Below are positions 9,021-18,235 of a stretch of 64,000 nt of DNA, in pieces. A model generated the notes under the pieces. That model made no database searches, was not told the DNA's origin, and saw only the letters and a list, made by a program, of their open reading frames with translations. Position 1 is the first letter of the stretch, and each line of letters begins with the position of its first letter. Position numbers and translations under genes: made by a program. This DNA comes from Lactobacillus sp. ESL0246 (lineage in GTDB: Bacteria; Bacillota; Bacilli; Lactobacillales; Lactobacillaceae), in the NCBI RefSeq assembly GCF_003692965.1, contig NZ_REHC01000008.1, forward strand, positions 288,640 to 352,639, read 5' to 3'.

Positions 9021-9995
9021 ATGAAAAAATATCGTAAATATATCGGATTGACTGTCCTTTGCTTGGCAGTCATGTTAATTGTTACAGCATGTTCACAACA
9101 CAGTGGTGCTAACAGTGCCCCACCAACCGGCGGTTTTTATGGGTGGATTTATCAATATATCGGATTACCTTTGCAGAATATTATGTTGTACTTCTCCAAG
9201 ATTATTGGTGGCGCAAATGGTGCTGGTTGGGCAATCATCTTGATGACTTTCGTAGTTAGAATGATCCTTTTGCCTTTAATGTTAAGTCAACAAAATAAAT
9301 CAACTACACAACAAGAAAAAATGGCCCGTTTACAACCTCAAATGAAGTTAATTCAAGACACAATGAAACGAAAAGATTTAACTCAAGAACAACAAATGAC
9401 TTTGGCAGGCTGGCAACGGCAACTTTATTCGCAAAACAATCTATCATTGACTGGTGGAATTGGATGCTTACCATTGATTATTCAGTTTCCAATCATGATT
9501 GGAATTTATCAGGCAGTAATGTATTCTCATAGTTTGGCCAACTCATCATTCTTTGGTATTTCATTGAGCAGTCGTTCGATTGTGGTCACTATTATTGCCA
9601 CAATCTTTGCTTTTATTCAGGGATATCTTTCATTAGTTGGTATACCTAAAGAGCAAAAAAAGCAAATGCAGTCTATGATGTTGATGAACCCCTTAATGAC
9701 ATTGTTTATTTCATTATCTGTTTCAGGCTCCGTTGCTCTTTATTGGGCAGCTGGTAACTTCTTTTCAGTTATTCAACAGTTGATTGTAACCTTTATTATT
9801 ATGCCCAAGGTTAAACGAAATGTTGATAAAGAATTACAGCATGAGCCAATTAAAGAAGTAGTTAATAAGGCAAAGATTGATGAACTGTTGAATGTTGCAC
9901 CTCAAGCATCTCAAGAAAATAAGCAAGTCAATCAATTACATCAAGATCTTCGCAAACGTAATAAGGGAAAACAGCAAAAAAATCATAAAAATTAA
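9021..9995 (+). CDS. yidC: Membrane protein insertase YidC (lipoprotein form, OxaA/SpoIIIJ family)
   Basis: Inserts and folds membrane proteins, alone or with SecYEG. The 324-residue protein starts with a lipoprotein signal ending 'IVTACSQH' (lipobox TAC), followed by the five hydrophobic segments of the Oxa1 fold. Segments include 'GAGWAIILMTFVVRMILLPL', where the Arg matches the conserved hydrophilic-groove arginine, and 'GCLPLIIQFPIMIGIYQAV'. The C-terminal tail is strongly basic ('LRKRNKGKQQKNHKN'), as in the YidC2 type that helps ribosome docking. I chose ATG 9021, preceded by GGTGG, instead of a TTG at 8991. Second gene after acyP. Confidence 0.94.
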   Translation: MKKYRKYIGLTVLCLAVMLIVTACSQHSGANSAPPTGGFYGWIYQYIGLPLQNIMLYFSKIIGGANGAGWAIILMTFVVRMILLPLMLSQQNKSTTQQEKMARLQPQMKLIQDTMKRKDLTQEQQMTLAGWQRQLYSQNNLSLTGGIGCLPLIIQFPIMIGIYQAVMYSHSLANSSFFGISLSSRSIVVTIIATIFAFIQGYLSLVGIPKEQKKQMQSMMLMNPLMTLFISLSVSGSVALYWAAGNFFSVIQQLIVTFIIMPKVKRNVDKELQHEPIKEVVNKAKIDELLNVAPQASQENKQVNQLHQDLRKRNKGKQQKNHKN

Positions 9996-10054
9996 AAATA
10001 GCTATATATAAATAAAATATTTTAATTTGCAAGACTTCATTTTGAAGTAAAGCT

Positions 10055-10094
10055 AACCTCCTAGATGGGTTCAAAACCCAGCTGGAGGTTTTTA
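10055..10094 (+). terminator. Rho-independent terminator after yidC
   Basis: Two-part stem: AACCTCC/GGAGGTT enclosing TGGGTT/AACCCA with a small internal loop, followed by TTTTTATT on the plus strand. Confidence 0.75.
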
Positions 10095-10118
10095 TTATGG
10101 ATAAATTAATTGTTAAGC

Positions 10119-10166
10119 AAAAAGTGTTTCTTAATAGCTAAAATAACTATTAAGAAACACTTTTTT
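10119..10166. terminator. Perfect 19-bp hairpin between convergent yidC and histidine kinase
   Basis: AAAAAGTGTTTCTTAATAG and its exact complement flank a 9-base loop; poly-A and poly-T on the two sides make it work in either direction, most likely ending the two-component operon on the minus strand. Confidence 0.75.
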
Positions 10167-10172
10167 AATTAT

Positions 10173-11735
10173 TCAGGTATCACGCTTTTGCTTATCTTGT
10201 TCGCGCTGACGCAGATTGTCCGCCTGCTCTTTTGTCAAAGATGGAAAGGTCATGATAAATTGGCTTCCTTGACCCTCCACAGATTCAACACTAATTTTAC
10301 CATGATAGCTAGTAACTAACTTTTGGGCAATTGCCAAACCTAAACCATTGCCACCTTTTTCTCGTGTTCTTGCCTTGTCAACACGATAAAAGCGATTGAA
10401 AATTTTACTTTGATCTGCTTCAGAAATGCCTTCACCATAATCCTGTACAATAATATTAACTTCATTATTGAGCAATCCGGCTGAGATATTTAGTTCCTTG
10501 CGGGTAGTTGAATATTTAATTCCATTGTCGATTAGTACGACCAGTAATTGTTCCAAATGTCCTTGATAAATTTGAATTTCAGTTTCTAATGGTAAATCAT
10601 CCATATCAAGCCTTATAGAAAAGTCTGGATGAACCATAGATAAATTTCCTGTGACTCTCTTTAATACATCTGAAACCTTAGTCACTGCGTTCGGATACTG
10701 AACATTAATTTGTTCAGCTCGGGTTAAATCTAACATTTCTTGAATTAGATGCTGCATTCGCTTTGCTTCTTGCAATGAAGCTGTAATCGACTCAGATAAA
10801 ATTTCTGGATCATCTTTTCCCCAACGTTCCAACATATTTAAATGTCCTTCAATTACGGCAACCGGAGTTCGTAATTCGTGTGAAACATCGCCTACAAATT
10901 CCTTTTGCTGCTCAATATAGCGTTGCATCCTGTCAAGCATTTGATTAAATGAAATTGCAAGTTCTTGCAATTCATCATGGCGATGGAAATCTTTGATTCT
11001 TGCCGTACTATTTGGATCTACATTAACTTCTCCGGCTACTTTAGACATTTCTTTAATCGGCTTAACAATCCCCAAAACAATAATGAAAGAAATTATTGTA
11101 AAGATTATAATTGCAATCAGGGAAATACGAATCATCCATTTAAGTAGATCCCTCATCAAGCCGTTATAATATGACATTTTATTTTTGACCACAATATAGC
11201 CTGTTACTTGTCCATTCTTCATAGACCGAACCTTTTGATAAGTCAATAATTGACGGCGATGATTATGATAAACAGTCTCCATTAAGAGATCACCTTTAAA
11301 TGATTTGAACTGAGGAATATTGCTACCATTGTCAAAAACGTCTTCTTTTTCAAGATTATAAACTACAACATTTAAATCGGGGTTGGTCAAAGAAGACAGC
11401 AAGTCATCGTTAAAAGCACTGGTTCCATATTCTGATTGACTAATTGCAGGACTGCCTTGTAATACTTTTTGTGTTGAAGGAGTCAATGATGGAACCACAT
11501 TAGAAATCTGCAACTCTGTTGGAATTCGCATAAGATTAGCATTAAGCTTGGTCATCATTTCGCTTGATGTTTCCTTCTGTTGCACCAATGATTGTTGTCC
11601 CACAATCGAATATATTACAACTGAAAATACAATAAAAGAGACCATTATCGTTAATGCAACGACACTCACCCAATGTACTACTAAGGATGAATGTTTGGTC
11701 TCCTGAAATTGTTTATCTTTATTTCTTCTCATCAT
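10173..11735 (-). CDS. Sensor histidine kinase of a LisK/ArlS/CovS-type two-component system
   Basis: Membrane kinase of 520 residues. TM1 (about 22-44) and TM2 (about 201-224) enclose a 155-residue extracytoplasmic sensor; a HAMP linker follows (about 225-278). The HisKA H-box 'DVSHELRTPVAVIEGH' has the phospho-accepting His at about 286. The ATPase domain shows N box 'LLVVLIDNGIKYS', G1 'VQDYGEGIS', F box 'FNRFYRVDKART' and G2 'GGNGLGLAIAQ'. All catalytic elements are intact. It overlaps the regulator gene by 17 bases, so the two are co-translated. Family assignment to LisRK/ArlRS/CovRS rests on layout and the regulator's sequence; the signal is unknown. Confidence 0.92.
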   Translation of the reverse strand: MMRRNKDKQFQETKHSSLVVHWVSVVALTIMVSFIVFSVVIYSIVGQQSLVQQKETSSEMMTKLNANLMRIPTELQISNVVPSLTPSTQKVLQGSPAISQSEYGTSAFNDDLLSSLTNPDLNVVVYNLEKEDVFDNGSNIPQFKSFKGDLLMETVYHNHRRQLLTYQKVRSMKNGQVTGYIVVKNKMSYYNGLMRDLLKWMIRISLIAIIIFTIISFIIVLGIVKPIKEMSKVAGEVNVDPNSTARIKDFHRHDELQELAISFNQMLDRMQRYIEQQKEFVGDVSHELRTPVAVIEGHLNMLERWGKDDPEILSESITASLQEAKRMQHLIQEMLDLTRAEQINVQYPNAVTKVSDVLKRVTGNLSMVHPDFSIRLDMDDLPLETEIQIYQGHLEQLLVVLIDNGIKYSTTRKELNISAGLLNNEVNIIVQDYGEGISEADQSKIFNRFYRVDKARTREKGGNGLGLAIAQKLVTSYHGKISVESVEGQGSQFIMTFPSLTKEQADNLRQREQDKQKRDT

Positions 11736-12432
11736 CTTCGTCTCTTACCATATATCCAGTACCACGAACGGTCTTAATATACGATTGTTGGCCAGGAATG
11801 TCGATTTTATTACGCAAGTAGCGAACATAAACTTCGACAACATTTGTTTCAATATTTGAACTTGGACCCCAAATTTTAGACAATAACTGATCACGACTAA
11901 CCACATTATTCTTGTTTTGAATTAAAGTCATTAACAAATTATATTCGCGCTTAGTTAGATCAACAGTCTTGCCATCACCACGGCGGACAATTCGATTAGC
12001 AGTTTCAATTGTTAAGTCTTTAAACTTAACTACCTTCTTTTCGATTGTACCATCGGAAGCTTCTTTTTCAATTTTTACTCGACGTAAGACTGCTCGTAGA
12101 CGAGCCAATAGTTCCTCAATTGCAAATGGTTTAACAATATAGTCATCTGCACCATGATCTAAGCCAGAAACACGGTCAATTACAGAGTCACGAGCTGTCA
12201 TCATAATGATTGGCGTACTCTTAACTTGACGAACACGTCGAGCAATTTCAAGCCCATTTAAATCAGGAAGCATTAGATCTAGCAAAATCGCATCAAAGTC
12301 TTCCTTTAATGCTAAATCTAGACTTTTACGTCCATTACCTTCAACGACAGTATCATATTTTTCATGTTTTAATTCTAATTCTACAAAACGTGCCAAATTC
12401 TTTTCATCTTCAACAATTAAAATTCTTGCCAT
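11719..12432 (-). CDS. OmpR/PhoB-family response regulator (LisR/ArlR/CovR type)
   Basis: Phosphorylated DNA-binding regulator paired with the adjacent kinase. Receiver domain (1-120) starts 'MARILIVEDEKNLARFVE' and has the phospho-acceptor Asp52 in 'LLDLMLPDLNG', the switch Thr in 'MMTARD' and Lys in 'YIVKPFAIEELLARLRA'. The C-terminal winged helix ends with 'VEVYVRYLRNKI' and 'IKTVRGTGYMVRDEDD'. The start at 12432 has AAAGGATAGAGA just upstream; an in-frame ATG 45 bases earlier would add an atypical N-terminus. In relatives, this system controls envelope stress responses; targets here are unknown. Confidence 0.93.
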   Translation of the reverse strand: MARILIVEDEKNLARFVELELKHEKYDTVVEGNGRKSLDLALKEDFDAILLDLMLPDLNGLEIARRVRQVKSTPIIMMTARDSVIDRVSGLDHGADDYIVKPFAIEELLARLRAVLRRVKIEKEASDGTIEKKVVKFKDLTIETANRIVRRGDGKTVDLTKREYNLLMTLIQNKNNVVSRDQLLSKIWGPSSNIETNVVEVYVRYLRNKIDIPGQQSYIKTVRGTGYMVRDEDDEKK

Positions 12433-12510
12433 TTCTCTATCCTTTTTAAAATTATTAATTTCTAAATTAGACTCCATTTTATAAGTAAAGCATACTTTAA
12501 AAGTGATTTT

Positions 12511-12551
12511 AAAACAAGATTAAAAATCGAGTTAATATTTTTCTTGTTTTT
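12511..12551 (-). terminator. Terminator of the yqe operon
   Basis: Minus strand: AAAAACAAG...CTTGTTTT stem with an AT-rich middle, just after the yceD stop. Confidence 0.5.
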
Positions 12552-12568
12552 CATTTTGAAGATCACAC

Positions 12569-13126
12569 TTACTTATTGTCATTGCAATCTTCTTGCTTAA
12601 ATAAATCCTTTAACTTTGCAAATGCCGGATTAATTTGATTGCTTTTATTGCGATTATACTCCTCCTCAGAAATAACTGACCAACCATTTCCATGAGGATA
12701 TATTTCCTTTTCTTTTTCCTGCTTGGTCAGAATAGTCGTAGGAATATGTAACAAAATATTGTCTTCAATTGCTGTTTGCAAATCAATCAAATCATTTTCA
12801 ACTTTTACAATTGGGATTTCTGTTTCATCTAATTCTTCCTTAGATACATCTTTTTCTGTATAATTTTCGCAAAAATGGAACTGTTCATGTAGCTCGACTG
12901 GAGCAAGACTTCGACTTGAAGGAACTATCAAATCTGCTGTCACAGTAAAATCACCAGTAACATATGGTTCACTATAAAACAAATCACCGATAATTTTGAC
13001 TTTCTCAATCTGGTACAGTAGTTTCTGACTTCGCTTTAAAAATTCTGGCCGCATTTCCACGTTTTGTTCAAGATGAATTAAAGGTTCTGTGCTTTTAACA
13101 ATTTGTGAAAAATTCAGTGATAACAT
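12569..13126 (-). CDS. YceD/DUF177-family protein
   Basis: Member of the YceD family, linked in bacteria and plants to 23S rRNA and L32 (rpmF) metabolism. 185 residues with the family's beta-rich centre 'VTGDFTVTADLIVPSSRSLAPVEL' and the later acidic 'NDLIDLQTAIEDNILLHIPTTI'. A strong RBS (GGAGGTG) precedes the ATG and the gene starts 2 bases after tmcAL. In many Firmicutes rpmF follows directly; here only a terminator follows, so L32 must be encoded elsewhere. Confidence 0.85.
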   Translation of the reverse strand: MLSLNFSQIVKSTEPLIHLEQNVEMRPEFLKRSQKLLYQIEKVKIIGDLFYSEPYVTGDFTVTADLIVPSSRSLAPVELHEQFHFCENYTEKDVSKEELDETEIPIVKVENDLIDLQTAIEDNILLHIPTTILTKQEKEKEIYPHGNGWSVISEEEYNRNKSNQINPAFAKLKDLFKQEDCNDNK

Positions 13127-13128
13127 TT

Positions 13129-14283
13129 CTACACCTCCACTGGACGGCGACCAAAGTTTTGGTCAACCTTTGTTATTTGTTCATATAATCGATCAACCCG
13201 CATTTGTAAATGCAATGACCCATATTTTGTGTTCTTTTGATCTATTTTAGAAACAATTTCAGCAGATGTTTCTTTTCTAATTTGCTTTAAATATTTCTTA
13301 CCTAGCTTACTATAACCAAGTAAGAATAGCGATTCATGATTAAAACTATCAATCATATCATCTTGTGTAACATTTAATAATGTATATAAACTGAGCCTAC
13401 GCAAACGTGAATATGTGTAACGTTTAGACTTAACTCTCCGCAAGAAATCAGTGAAATTTTGCGCCAAATGAATTTCATGTTTCATCTTATATTCGAGCCC
13501 TTCGTTCATTTGATAAATTTTTTGCAATTCTACAATTGAAGAAGATTCAAGACGATACTTCAAAAAAGGAAACAACAGATTCCAATTTGGATATGCCTGC
13601 TGTTTGCGAAGCAAATTTATTTCTTTAAGTGGCATCCATTGTTTTAAGTTAAAGTCAACTTGGTTATGTAATATAAGGTTTCGAATCGCACTTGCACTCT
13701 GAACTATACCATTGTGTTGCAAAATATCATCGTGACCGGCTCCAATTCGGTTAACTGGATGTAAAACTAATGGCGAACCCAAATTATAATTAGCAACGGC
13801 ATAAGCCAAGGCTAAAATTGCATTAGGTTCATTAACTTCTTGACCAACTTCACGAGCCACCATTTGATTATACTGAGTAGAATATGTTTGACTATAATCA
13901 TTAAAGTTCATATGGTTGGGAGGTATTTCAGCAATTTTACTTCCTAAATAAGCAAAATTTTGAGTTGCATCTTCAACGCCAAAAATTAAGTGATTTACGC
14001 CGATCTTAACCAATAAATCAATACTACCAAGAGCAAATAAATCTGCTGGTTCAACTGAGGTTGAAAAGGGGAGTTCAAACACCAAATCTGCTCCACTTTC
14101 AAGGGCAGTTTGTGCTCGTGACCACTTATCCATAATTGCCATCTCACCACGTTGCACATAATTTCCTGACATGACGACAATAATTGGATCTTTACTACCA
14201 GCAAGATTGCGTGCCTCATTCATCAAAAACTCATGACCACTATGAAAGGGATTATATTCTGCTATGATCCCAACTACACTCAT
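13129..14283 (-). CDS. tmcAL: tRNA(Met) cytidine acetate ligase
   Basis: Makes N4-acetylcytidine at the wobble base of elongator tRNA-Met from acetate and ATP. The 384-residue protein opens with the nucleotidyltransferase motif '[17 protein letters not shown]' (HxGH-type), continues with '[23 protein letters not shown]' and 'LVFELPF', and 'RIGAGHDD' further on, all typical of the YlbM/TmcAL family. Lies between rsfS and yceD in the yqe operon. Confidence 0.92.
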   Translation of the reverse strand: MSVVGIIAEYNPFHSGHEFLMNEARNLAGSKDPIIVVMSGNYVQRGEMAIMDKWSRAQTALESGADLVFELPFSTSVEPADLFALGSIDLLVKIGVNHLIFGVEDATQNFAYLGSKIAEIPPNHMNFNDYSQTYSTQYNQMVAREVGQEVNEPNAILALAYAVANYNLGSPLVLHPVNRIGAGHDDILQHNGIVQSASAIRNLILHNQVDFNLKQWMPLKEINLLRKQQAYPNWNLLFPFLKYRLESSSIVELQKIYQMNEGLEYKMKHEIHLAQNFTDFLRRVKSKRYTYSRLRRLSLYTLLNVTQDDMIDSFNHESLFLLGYSKLGKKYLKQIRKETSAEIVSKIDQKNTKYGSLHLQMRVDRLYEQITKVDQNFGRRPVEV

Positions 14284-14289
14284 TGTTAG

Positions 14290-14637
14290 TTAATCTTCCT
14301 TTAAATCTATTTTTTTACCATCTACCCATAATTTTTCAACATTATAAAAATCACGAGCTTCTTCAGTAAATACATTAACCACAACATCACCTAAGTCAAG
14401 TAGTAGCCAATTTGATTCACTGGTCCCTTCAACTCTATAATTATAAAAGTTGGCTTTATGAGCTTCATCAATAATCGCATTCGCAATTGCGTGCAACTGC
14501 CTATTTGAGCCAGCACTAGTCACAACATAATAGTCAGACAAAATGCTATACCCTTGCATGTCATAGGCAGCCGTATCTTCGCCATGACGATCACTAATCG
14601 CTTTCAAGACGAAAGCTAAGATATCTTTACTAGTCAA
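14290..14637 (-). CDS. rsfS: Ribosomal silencing factor RsfS
   Basis: Binds L14 on the 50S subunit and blocks subunit joining when nutrients are short. 115 residues covering the whole Iojap domain: 'KAISDRHGEDTAAYDMQGYSILSDYYVVTSAGSNRQLHAIA' and 'GTSESNWLLLDLGDVVVNVFTEEARDFYNVEKLW'. The start is TTG at 14637, overlapping the yqeK stop as TTGA, with GAGGAG five bases upstream, so translation is coupled. Confidence 0.95.
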   Translation of the reverse strand: MTSKDILAFVLKAISDRHGEDTAAYDMQGYSILSDYYVVTSAGSNRQLHAIANAIIDEAHKANFYNYRVEGTSESNWLLLDLGDVVVNVFTEEARDFYNVEKLWVDGKKIDLKED

Positions 14638-15245
14638 TTTTTCTCCTCATTATCTTTAATACTCCACACATTATATGCAGCCAAAGTGCGTGGATATACC
14701 TTATTTCTATTTCCTATTAAAAAATTAAGAGTGTGAGCTAATTGAAAACCAACACCTTCATCCAAATTAGCAAAAGTGATTTTTCGTGCCGTGTCGACAC
14801 CCACAAAATCTCTTCCCGGCTCAATATAATCAGCCATATAAACGATTTTGTCAAGCATTGTCATTTCAGTATCACCCGTAGTATGGCGTCTAACGGCTGT
14901 TAAAATTTCAGGATCAGTAATTTTTAAATCTCGTTTAATAAAATATGTTCCTACAATTCCATGCCAAATTGCCGGCCCCCAATTCAAAAGCTCTTGATCA
15001 AAGCCCTGTGTCTGAATTGTTTTGCGAAAATCCGCAACCGAAACTTGTTTGGCATAATCATGGATAAATCCTGCTAAAGCAGCCTTGTCTTCATCATAAT
15101 TGTTAAGATGTGCCAATTTACGTGCCGTCAGACTTACTCCGATACAATGTTTAAAGCGCTTATGATCCATGTTATTTTCTTCTAACTTGATCAATTCACT
15201 ACTGGATAATGAAGAATAAGTATTTTTCAAAACAAAATCAGTCAT
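14634..15245 (-). CDS. yqeK: HD-domain diadenosine tetraphosphatase, YqeK family
   Basis: Hydrolyses Ap4A to ADP, removing a stress nucleotide. 203 residues with the HD-superfamily pattern: 'KHCIGVSLTARKLA' (first His), 'AGFIHDYAKQ' (HD pair), 'HGIVGTYFIKRDL', 'RRHTTGDTEMTMLDKIVYMADYIEPGRDF' (later His and Asp). I chose ATG 15245, preceded by AGAGG, over a longer form that would run back into nadD. It overlaps nadD by 8 bases. Confidence 0.9.
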   Translation of the reverse strand: MTDFVLKNTYSSLSSSELIKLEENNMDHKRFKHCIGVSLTARKLAHLNNYDEDKAALAGFIHDYAKQVSVADFRKTIQTQGFDQELLNWGPAIWHGIVGTYFIKRDLKITDPEILTAVRRHTTGDTEMTMLDKIVYMADYIEPGRDFVGVDTARKITFANLDEGVGFQLAHTLNFLIGNRNKVYPRTLAAYNVWSIKDNEEKN

Positions 15246-15876
15246 TATAAAGCCTCTTTTGGTAAAGATAATTTTCAACAGCTTCTGGCACCAAATATTT
15301 AATGGAGCCTCCCATTGCAATTGTTTGTCTAATTAATGTTGAGCTTATTTCTACTTTTGGCACATCAACCCAAATTATTGGTAAAGCTGCCTTTTGTGGG
15401 TATCCTGGTCGCTGAACACCAACTAAAGTAGCTAATTGTGCTATCTTAGTAGGCTCCTTCCAACTTTTTAAATTATTAACCTGATCACTACCTATAATTA
15501 AATAATAGTGGTTTTGGGGCTGTATATTATGTAAATGACGCAATGTATCAACCGTATATGAAACGCCACCGCGAAATAATTCAAAAAGCTTTACATAAAA
15601 TTGTGGATTATCGTGCGTAGCTAATTCAAGCATATTGGCTCGATCTTCAGGTGAAACTTTCGGTGCATCCTTTAAGGGTGGAATATTAGTTGGAATAAAC
15701 CAAATTTCATCTAAATGAAGTTTAGTTACGACTTGTTGCGCAACAAGCAGATGTCCCAAATGAACCGGATTAAAGGTGCCACCCAAAATGCCAATTTGTT
15801 TACCCTTAATTGAATCAATTTTTTCTGTTTCAACAGCAACTACTGGACTTTTTTCATCCTTAGAAATAGCAATCAT
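15238..15876 (-). CDS. nadD: Nicotinate-nucleotide adenylyltransferase
   Basis: Adenylates nicotinate mononucleotide to deamido-NAD in NAD synthesis. 212 residues; 'IGILGGTFNPVHLGHLLVA' is the GTFxPxHxGH nucleotide-binding motif, with 'IWFIPTNIPPLKD', 'YYLIIGSDQVNNLKSWKEP' and the C-terminal 'VEISSTLIRQTI' (ISSTxIR) motif. It has a roughly 25-residue N-terminal extension compared with the family; the start at 15876 has AGAGGGG in good position. Confidence 0.95.
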   Translation of the reverse strand: MIAISKDEKSPVVAVETEKIDSIKGKQIGILGGTFNPVHLGHLLVAQQVVTKLHLDEIWFIPTNIPPLKDAPKVSPEDRANMLELATHDNPQFYVKLFELFRGGVSYTVDTLRHLHNIQPQNHYYLIIGSDQVNNLKSWKEPTKIAQLATLVGVQRPGYPQKAALPIIWVDVPKVEISSTLIRQTIAMGGSIKYLVPEAVENYLYQKRLYND

Positions 15877-15884
15877 TTTCCCCT

Positions 15885-16994
15885 CTAAATCAGTGCGCGT
15901 CTTATACCTAAGCCAATTTGACTAGGTGTATAAACTTTAACTAAGCAATCATTTGGCACTGTTACAAATCCGATGCCACCAAACAAGAGATCACTCTTAC
16001 TACTTGTATGAAATTTTTTCCCTTTCAATTCTGGTAGTTTATCCTCATTACTTGGCGGACTAAGCAATTCCCCCACATGTTTTGAGTAAAATTCATCAGC
16101 TTTTTCTGTCTTAGTTCGGTGAATATATAATTCTCGTGCAGCATAAACTGTAAAACTAGCAGGTTCACCTTTCAAAAAATCAATTCGACCTAATCCGGCC
16201 AAAAACAGAGTGTTACCTGGCTTCAATTGATAAGTTGCTGGTTTAAGCGGTTTTTGCGGTGAAATAATTGCTAACTCTTTTGCACTTAAATGCGTTGCCA
16301 ATTGATTTTCTGTCATAATCCCCGGAGTATCAACCAATAAGTGTCCATTTTCTAGTGGAATTTCAATTTTATCAAGTGTAGTTCCTGGAAAGCGAGAGGT
16401 GGTAATCAAATCTTGAATATCACCCATTTGATCAATGATTGCATTTAGCAAGGTTGACTTGCCGACATTAGTCATTCCAACAAAATACACATCTTGGCTG
16501 CGTGATTCTATGTCAAGATAAGATATTAATTTTTCAAGATTTTTTTGCTTTTTAGCACTAACCAAAAATATTTTCTTAGGGAATAAACCAACACGATTCG
16601 CTTCTTGACGCATCCAATCCTTAATCTTACTTTGACGCAAATTTTGCGGGAATAAGTCAAATTTATTCCCAACTAAAATGAAATCATTATTACCAATAAA
16701 ACGTGTTATTGATGATAAAAGTGAATTAGTAAAGTCAAACAAATCTACTACATTAACAATTAACGCTTTTTTTTCTGCCATTGAATTTAACAAAGCTAAA
16801 AAGTCATCATTATTGGTATCTACCGGCATAATTTCATTATAGTGACGCAAGCGAAAGCATCGCTGACAATAAACATCATTATCTTCACCATCTTGAACAT
16901 TCTTCAATCTGGATGCGGGAATGTACCCGGCTTCTTCAGGACAAGTCGATTGCAATATTGCCCCACAACCAATACAAATAATTTTATCATCCAT
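15885..16994 (-). CDS. yqeH: Ribosome-biogenesis GTPase YqeH
   Basis: Circularly permuted GTPase required for 30S assembly. 369 residues: an N-terminal zinc finger ('CIGCGAILQ' and 'CQRCFRLRHYN'), then G4 'LVGNKFDLFP', G5 'LVSAKKQKNLEKL', G1 'VGMTNVGKSTLLNAI', G2/G3 'TTSRFPGTTLDKIEI' and 'LVDTPGIM', so the G4-G5-G1-G2-G3 order of the family is visible. A C-terminal beta domain follows. It overlaps yqeG by 8 bases. Confidence 0.95.
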   Translation of the reverse strand: MDDKIICIGCGAILQSTCPEEAGYIPASRLKNVQDGEDNDVYCQRCFRLRHYNEIMPVDTNNDDFLALLNSMAEKKALIVNVVDLFDFTNSLLSSITRFIGNNDFILVGNKFDLFPQNLRQSKIKDWMRQEANRVGLFPKKIFLVSAKKQKNLEKLISYLDIESRSQDVYFVGMTNVGKSTLLNAIIDQMGDIQDLITTSRFPGTTLDKIEIPLENGHLLVDTPGIMTENQLATHLSAKELAIISPQKPLKPATYQLKPGNTLFLAGLGRIDFLKGEPASFTVYAARELYIHRTKTEKADEFYSKHVGELLSPPSNEDKLPELKGKKFHTSSKSDLLFGGIGFVTVPNDCLVKVYTPSQIGLGIRRALI

Positions 16995-17511
16995 GTTTTA
17001 ATATCTCCTTAAAAGTTACAGGGTGTGATAAACCCAAAAAGAAAAAAATAATTTTTTCCAAAAAGCGGTTAATGCGCGTATTCCACTTATCTGTCTGAAC
17101 AAGTGGTTTAACTAACACTGATTTTACGCCAGCAAGATTACCCGCTTGAATATCCGTAATCAACTGATCACCAACCATCATTACTTGATTAGAACTTAAG
17201 CACATTTTTTGTATTTTATTTTTAATTGCAAACGGTAGCGGCTTTTTTGACTTGGCCACAAAGTCAATCTGATAAGGATTAAGCACCTTACCAACCCGCT
17301 CAGCGTTATTATTCGAAATAACCACCAATTTAATTCCAGCATCAGCTAAACGTTCGTTTAGCCTTCCCATTTCATTTGCCGTTTCAAACTTATTCCACGC
17401 TAAAAGAGTATTGTCTAAATCAGAAAATACCGCTTTAATTCCTAATTGGTGAAGCATATCGGTATCTAGATGATAAATTGTATCAATTGTATATCGTGGC
17501 CTAAATAACAT
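16987..17511 (-). CDS. yqeG: HAD-family phosphatase YqeG
   Basis: Class IIIA HAD hydrolase of 174 residues: motif I 'VFSDLDNTLLAW', motif II 'LVVISNN', motif III Lys in 'VAKSKKPLPFAI', motif IV 'MVGDQLITDIQAGNLAG'. All catalytic residues are present; the substrate is unknown. First gene of the yqeG-yqeH-nadD-yqeK-rsfS-tmcAL-yceD operon. Confidence 0.9.
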   Translation of the reverse strand: MLFRPRYTIDTIYHLDTDMLHQLGIKAVFSDLDNTLLAWNKFETANEMGRLNERLADAGIKLVVISNNNAERVGKVLNPYQIDFVAKSKKPLPFAIKNKIQKMCLSSNQVMMVGDQLITDIQAGNLAGVKSVLVKPLVQTDKWNTRINRFLEKIIFFFLGLSHPVTFKEILKHG

Positions 17512-17538
17512 TTAACTTTCCCCTCATTGTCATTCCAT

Positions 17539-17567
17539 AGTTTAATATACCAAAGATTAACCTTCAA
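17539..17567 (-). promoter_or_regulatory. Predicted promoter of the yqe operon
   Basis: Minus strand TTGAAG (17562-17567), 17-base spacer, TAAACT (17539-17544), about 28 bases before the yqeG start. Confidence 0.45.
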
Positions 17568-17583
17568 GTAATAATTTTTTACA

Positions 17584-17606
17584 TAAAAAAACGGCGCAAA
17601 TGCGCC
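17584..17606 (-). terminator. Terminator after rplT
   Basis: Minus strand GGCGCATTTGCGCC hairpin followed by GTTTTTTT, directly after the rplT stop. Confidence 0.85.
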
Positions 17607-17616
17607 ATTTTCTAGC

Positions 17617-17973
17617 TTAGTTTAAAGCCTTCTTAGCAGTTTCGGCTAATGTTGCAAAAGTTTCTGAATCGTTATAAGCAATATCAGCTAACATTTTACG
17701 GTTAACGTCAATACCAGCAACTTTCAAACCATGCATCAGCTTAGAGTAAGAAATGTCATTTTGTCTAGCTGCAGCATTGATTCTAGCAATCCATAACTTT
17801 CTGAAATCGCTCTTACGTCTTCTACGATCACGGAATGCATATCTATAGGATACAAATAATTGTGTACTTGCAGCCTTAAATTGCATATGCTTTGCGCCAC
17901 GGTACCCCTTAGCAAGCTTCATAACCTTCTTACGACGTTTACGTGTAACTGTTCCACCCTTAACTCTTGGCAT
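17617..17973 (-). CDS. rplT: Ribosomal protein L20
   Basis: 50S protein needed early in assembly and, in relatives, a repressor of its own operon through the leader RNA. 118 residues, full length: basic N-terminal helix '[26 protein letters not shown]' region and globular C-terminal half '[42 protein letters not shown]'. Last gene of infC-rpmI-rplT. Confidence 0.98.
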   Translation of the reverse strand: MPRVKGGTVTRKRRKKVMKLAKGYRGAKHMQFKAASTQLFVSYRYAFRDRRRRKSDFRKLWIARINAAARQNDISYSKLMHGLKVAGIDVNRKMLADIAYNDSETFATLAETAKKALN

Positions 17974-18009
17974 CTAAAATTCCTCCTAAATATCGTTTTT
18001 ACTTAATAA

Positions 18010-18210
18010 TTAACGCATTTGAGAGAGCATCTGTTTGATGCGCTTCAAGTCGCTGCGTGAAACTAATGCAGCTTTTCTCAAATGACGACGTTGTTTCTTA
18101 GTCTTACCGTGGAAACGGTGACCAGTAAAAGCGTGATGACGTTTTAATTCACCAGAGGCAGTTCTTTTAAAACGCTTAGCAGAAGCGCGGTGGGTTTTCA
18201 TTTTAGGCAT
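18010..18210 (-). CDS. rpmI: Ribosomal protein L35
   Basis: Small basic 50S protein of 66 residues, '[20 protein letters not shown]' at the start and '[22 protein letters not shown]' after it, full family length. Lies between infC and rplT with short gaps. Confidence 0.98.
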   Translation of the reverse strand: MPKMKTHRASAKRFKRTASGELKRHHAFTGHRFHGKTKKQRRHLRKAALVSRSDLKRIKQMLSQMR

Positions 18211-18235
18211 TTTCTAATTCCTCCAAATTAACTAT

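Noticed and set aside
10064..10085. tRNA T-arm-like sequence (TGGG-TTCAAAA-CCCA)
   Set aside because: No D arm, anticodon arm or acceptor partner nearby; it is the tip of the yidC terminator.
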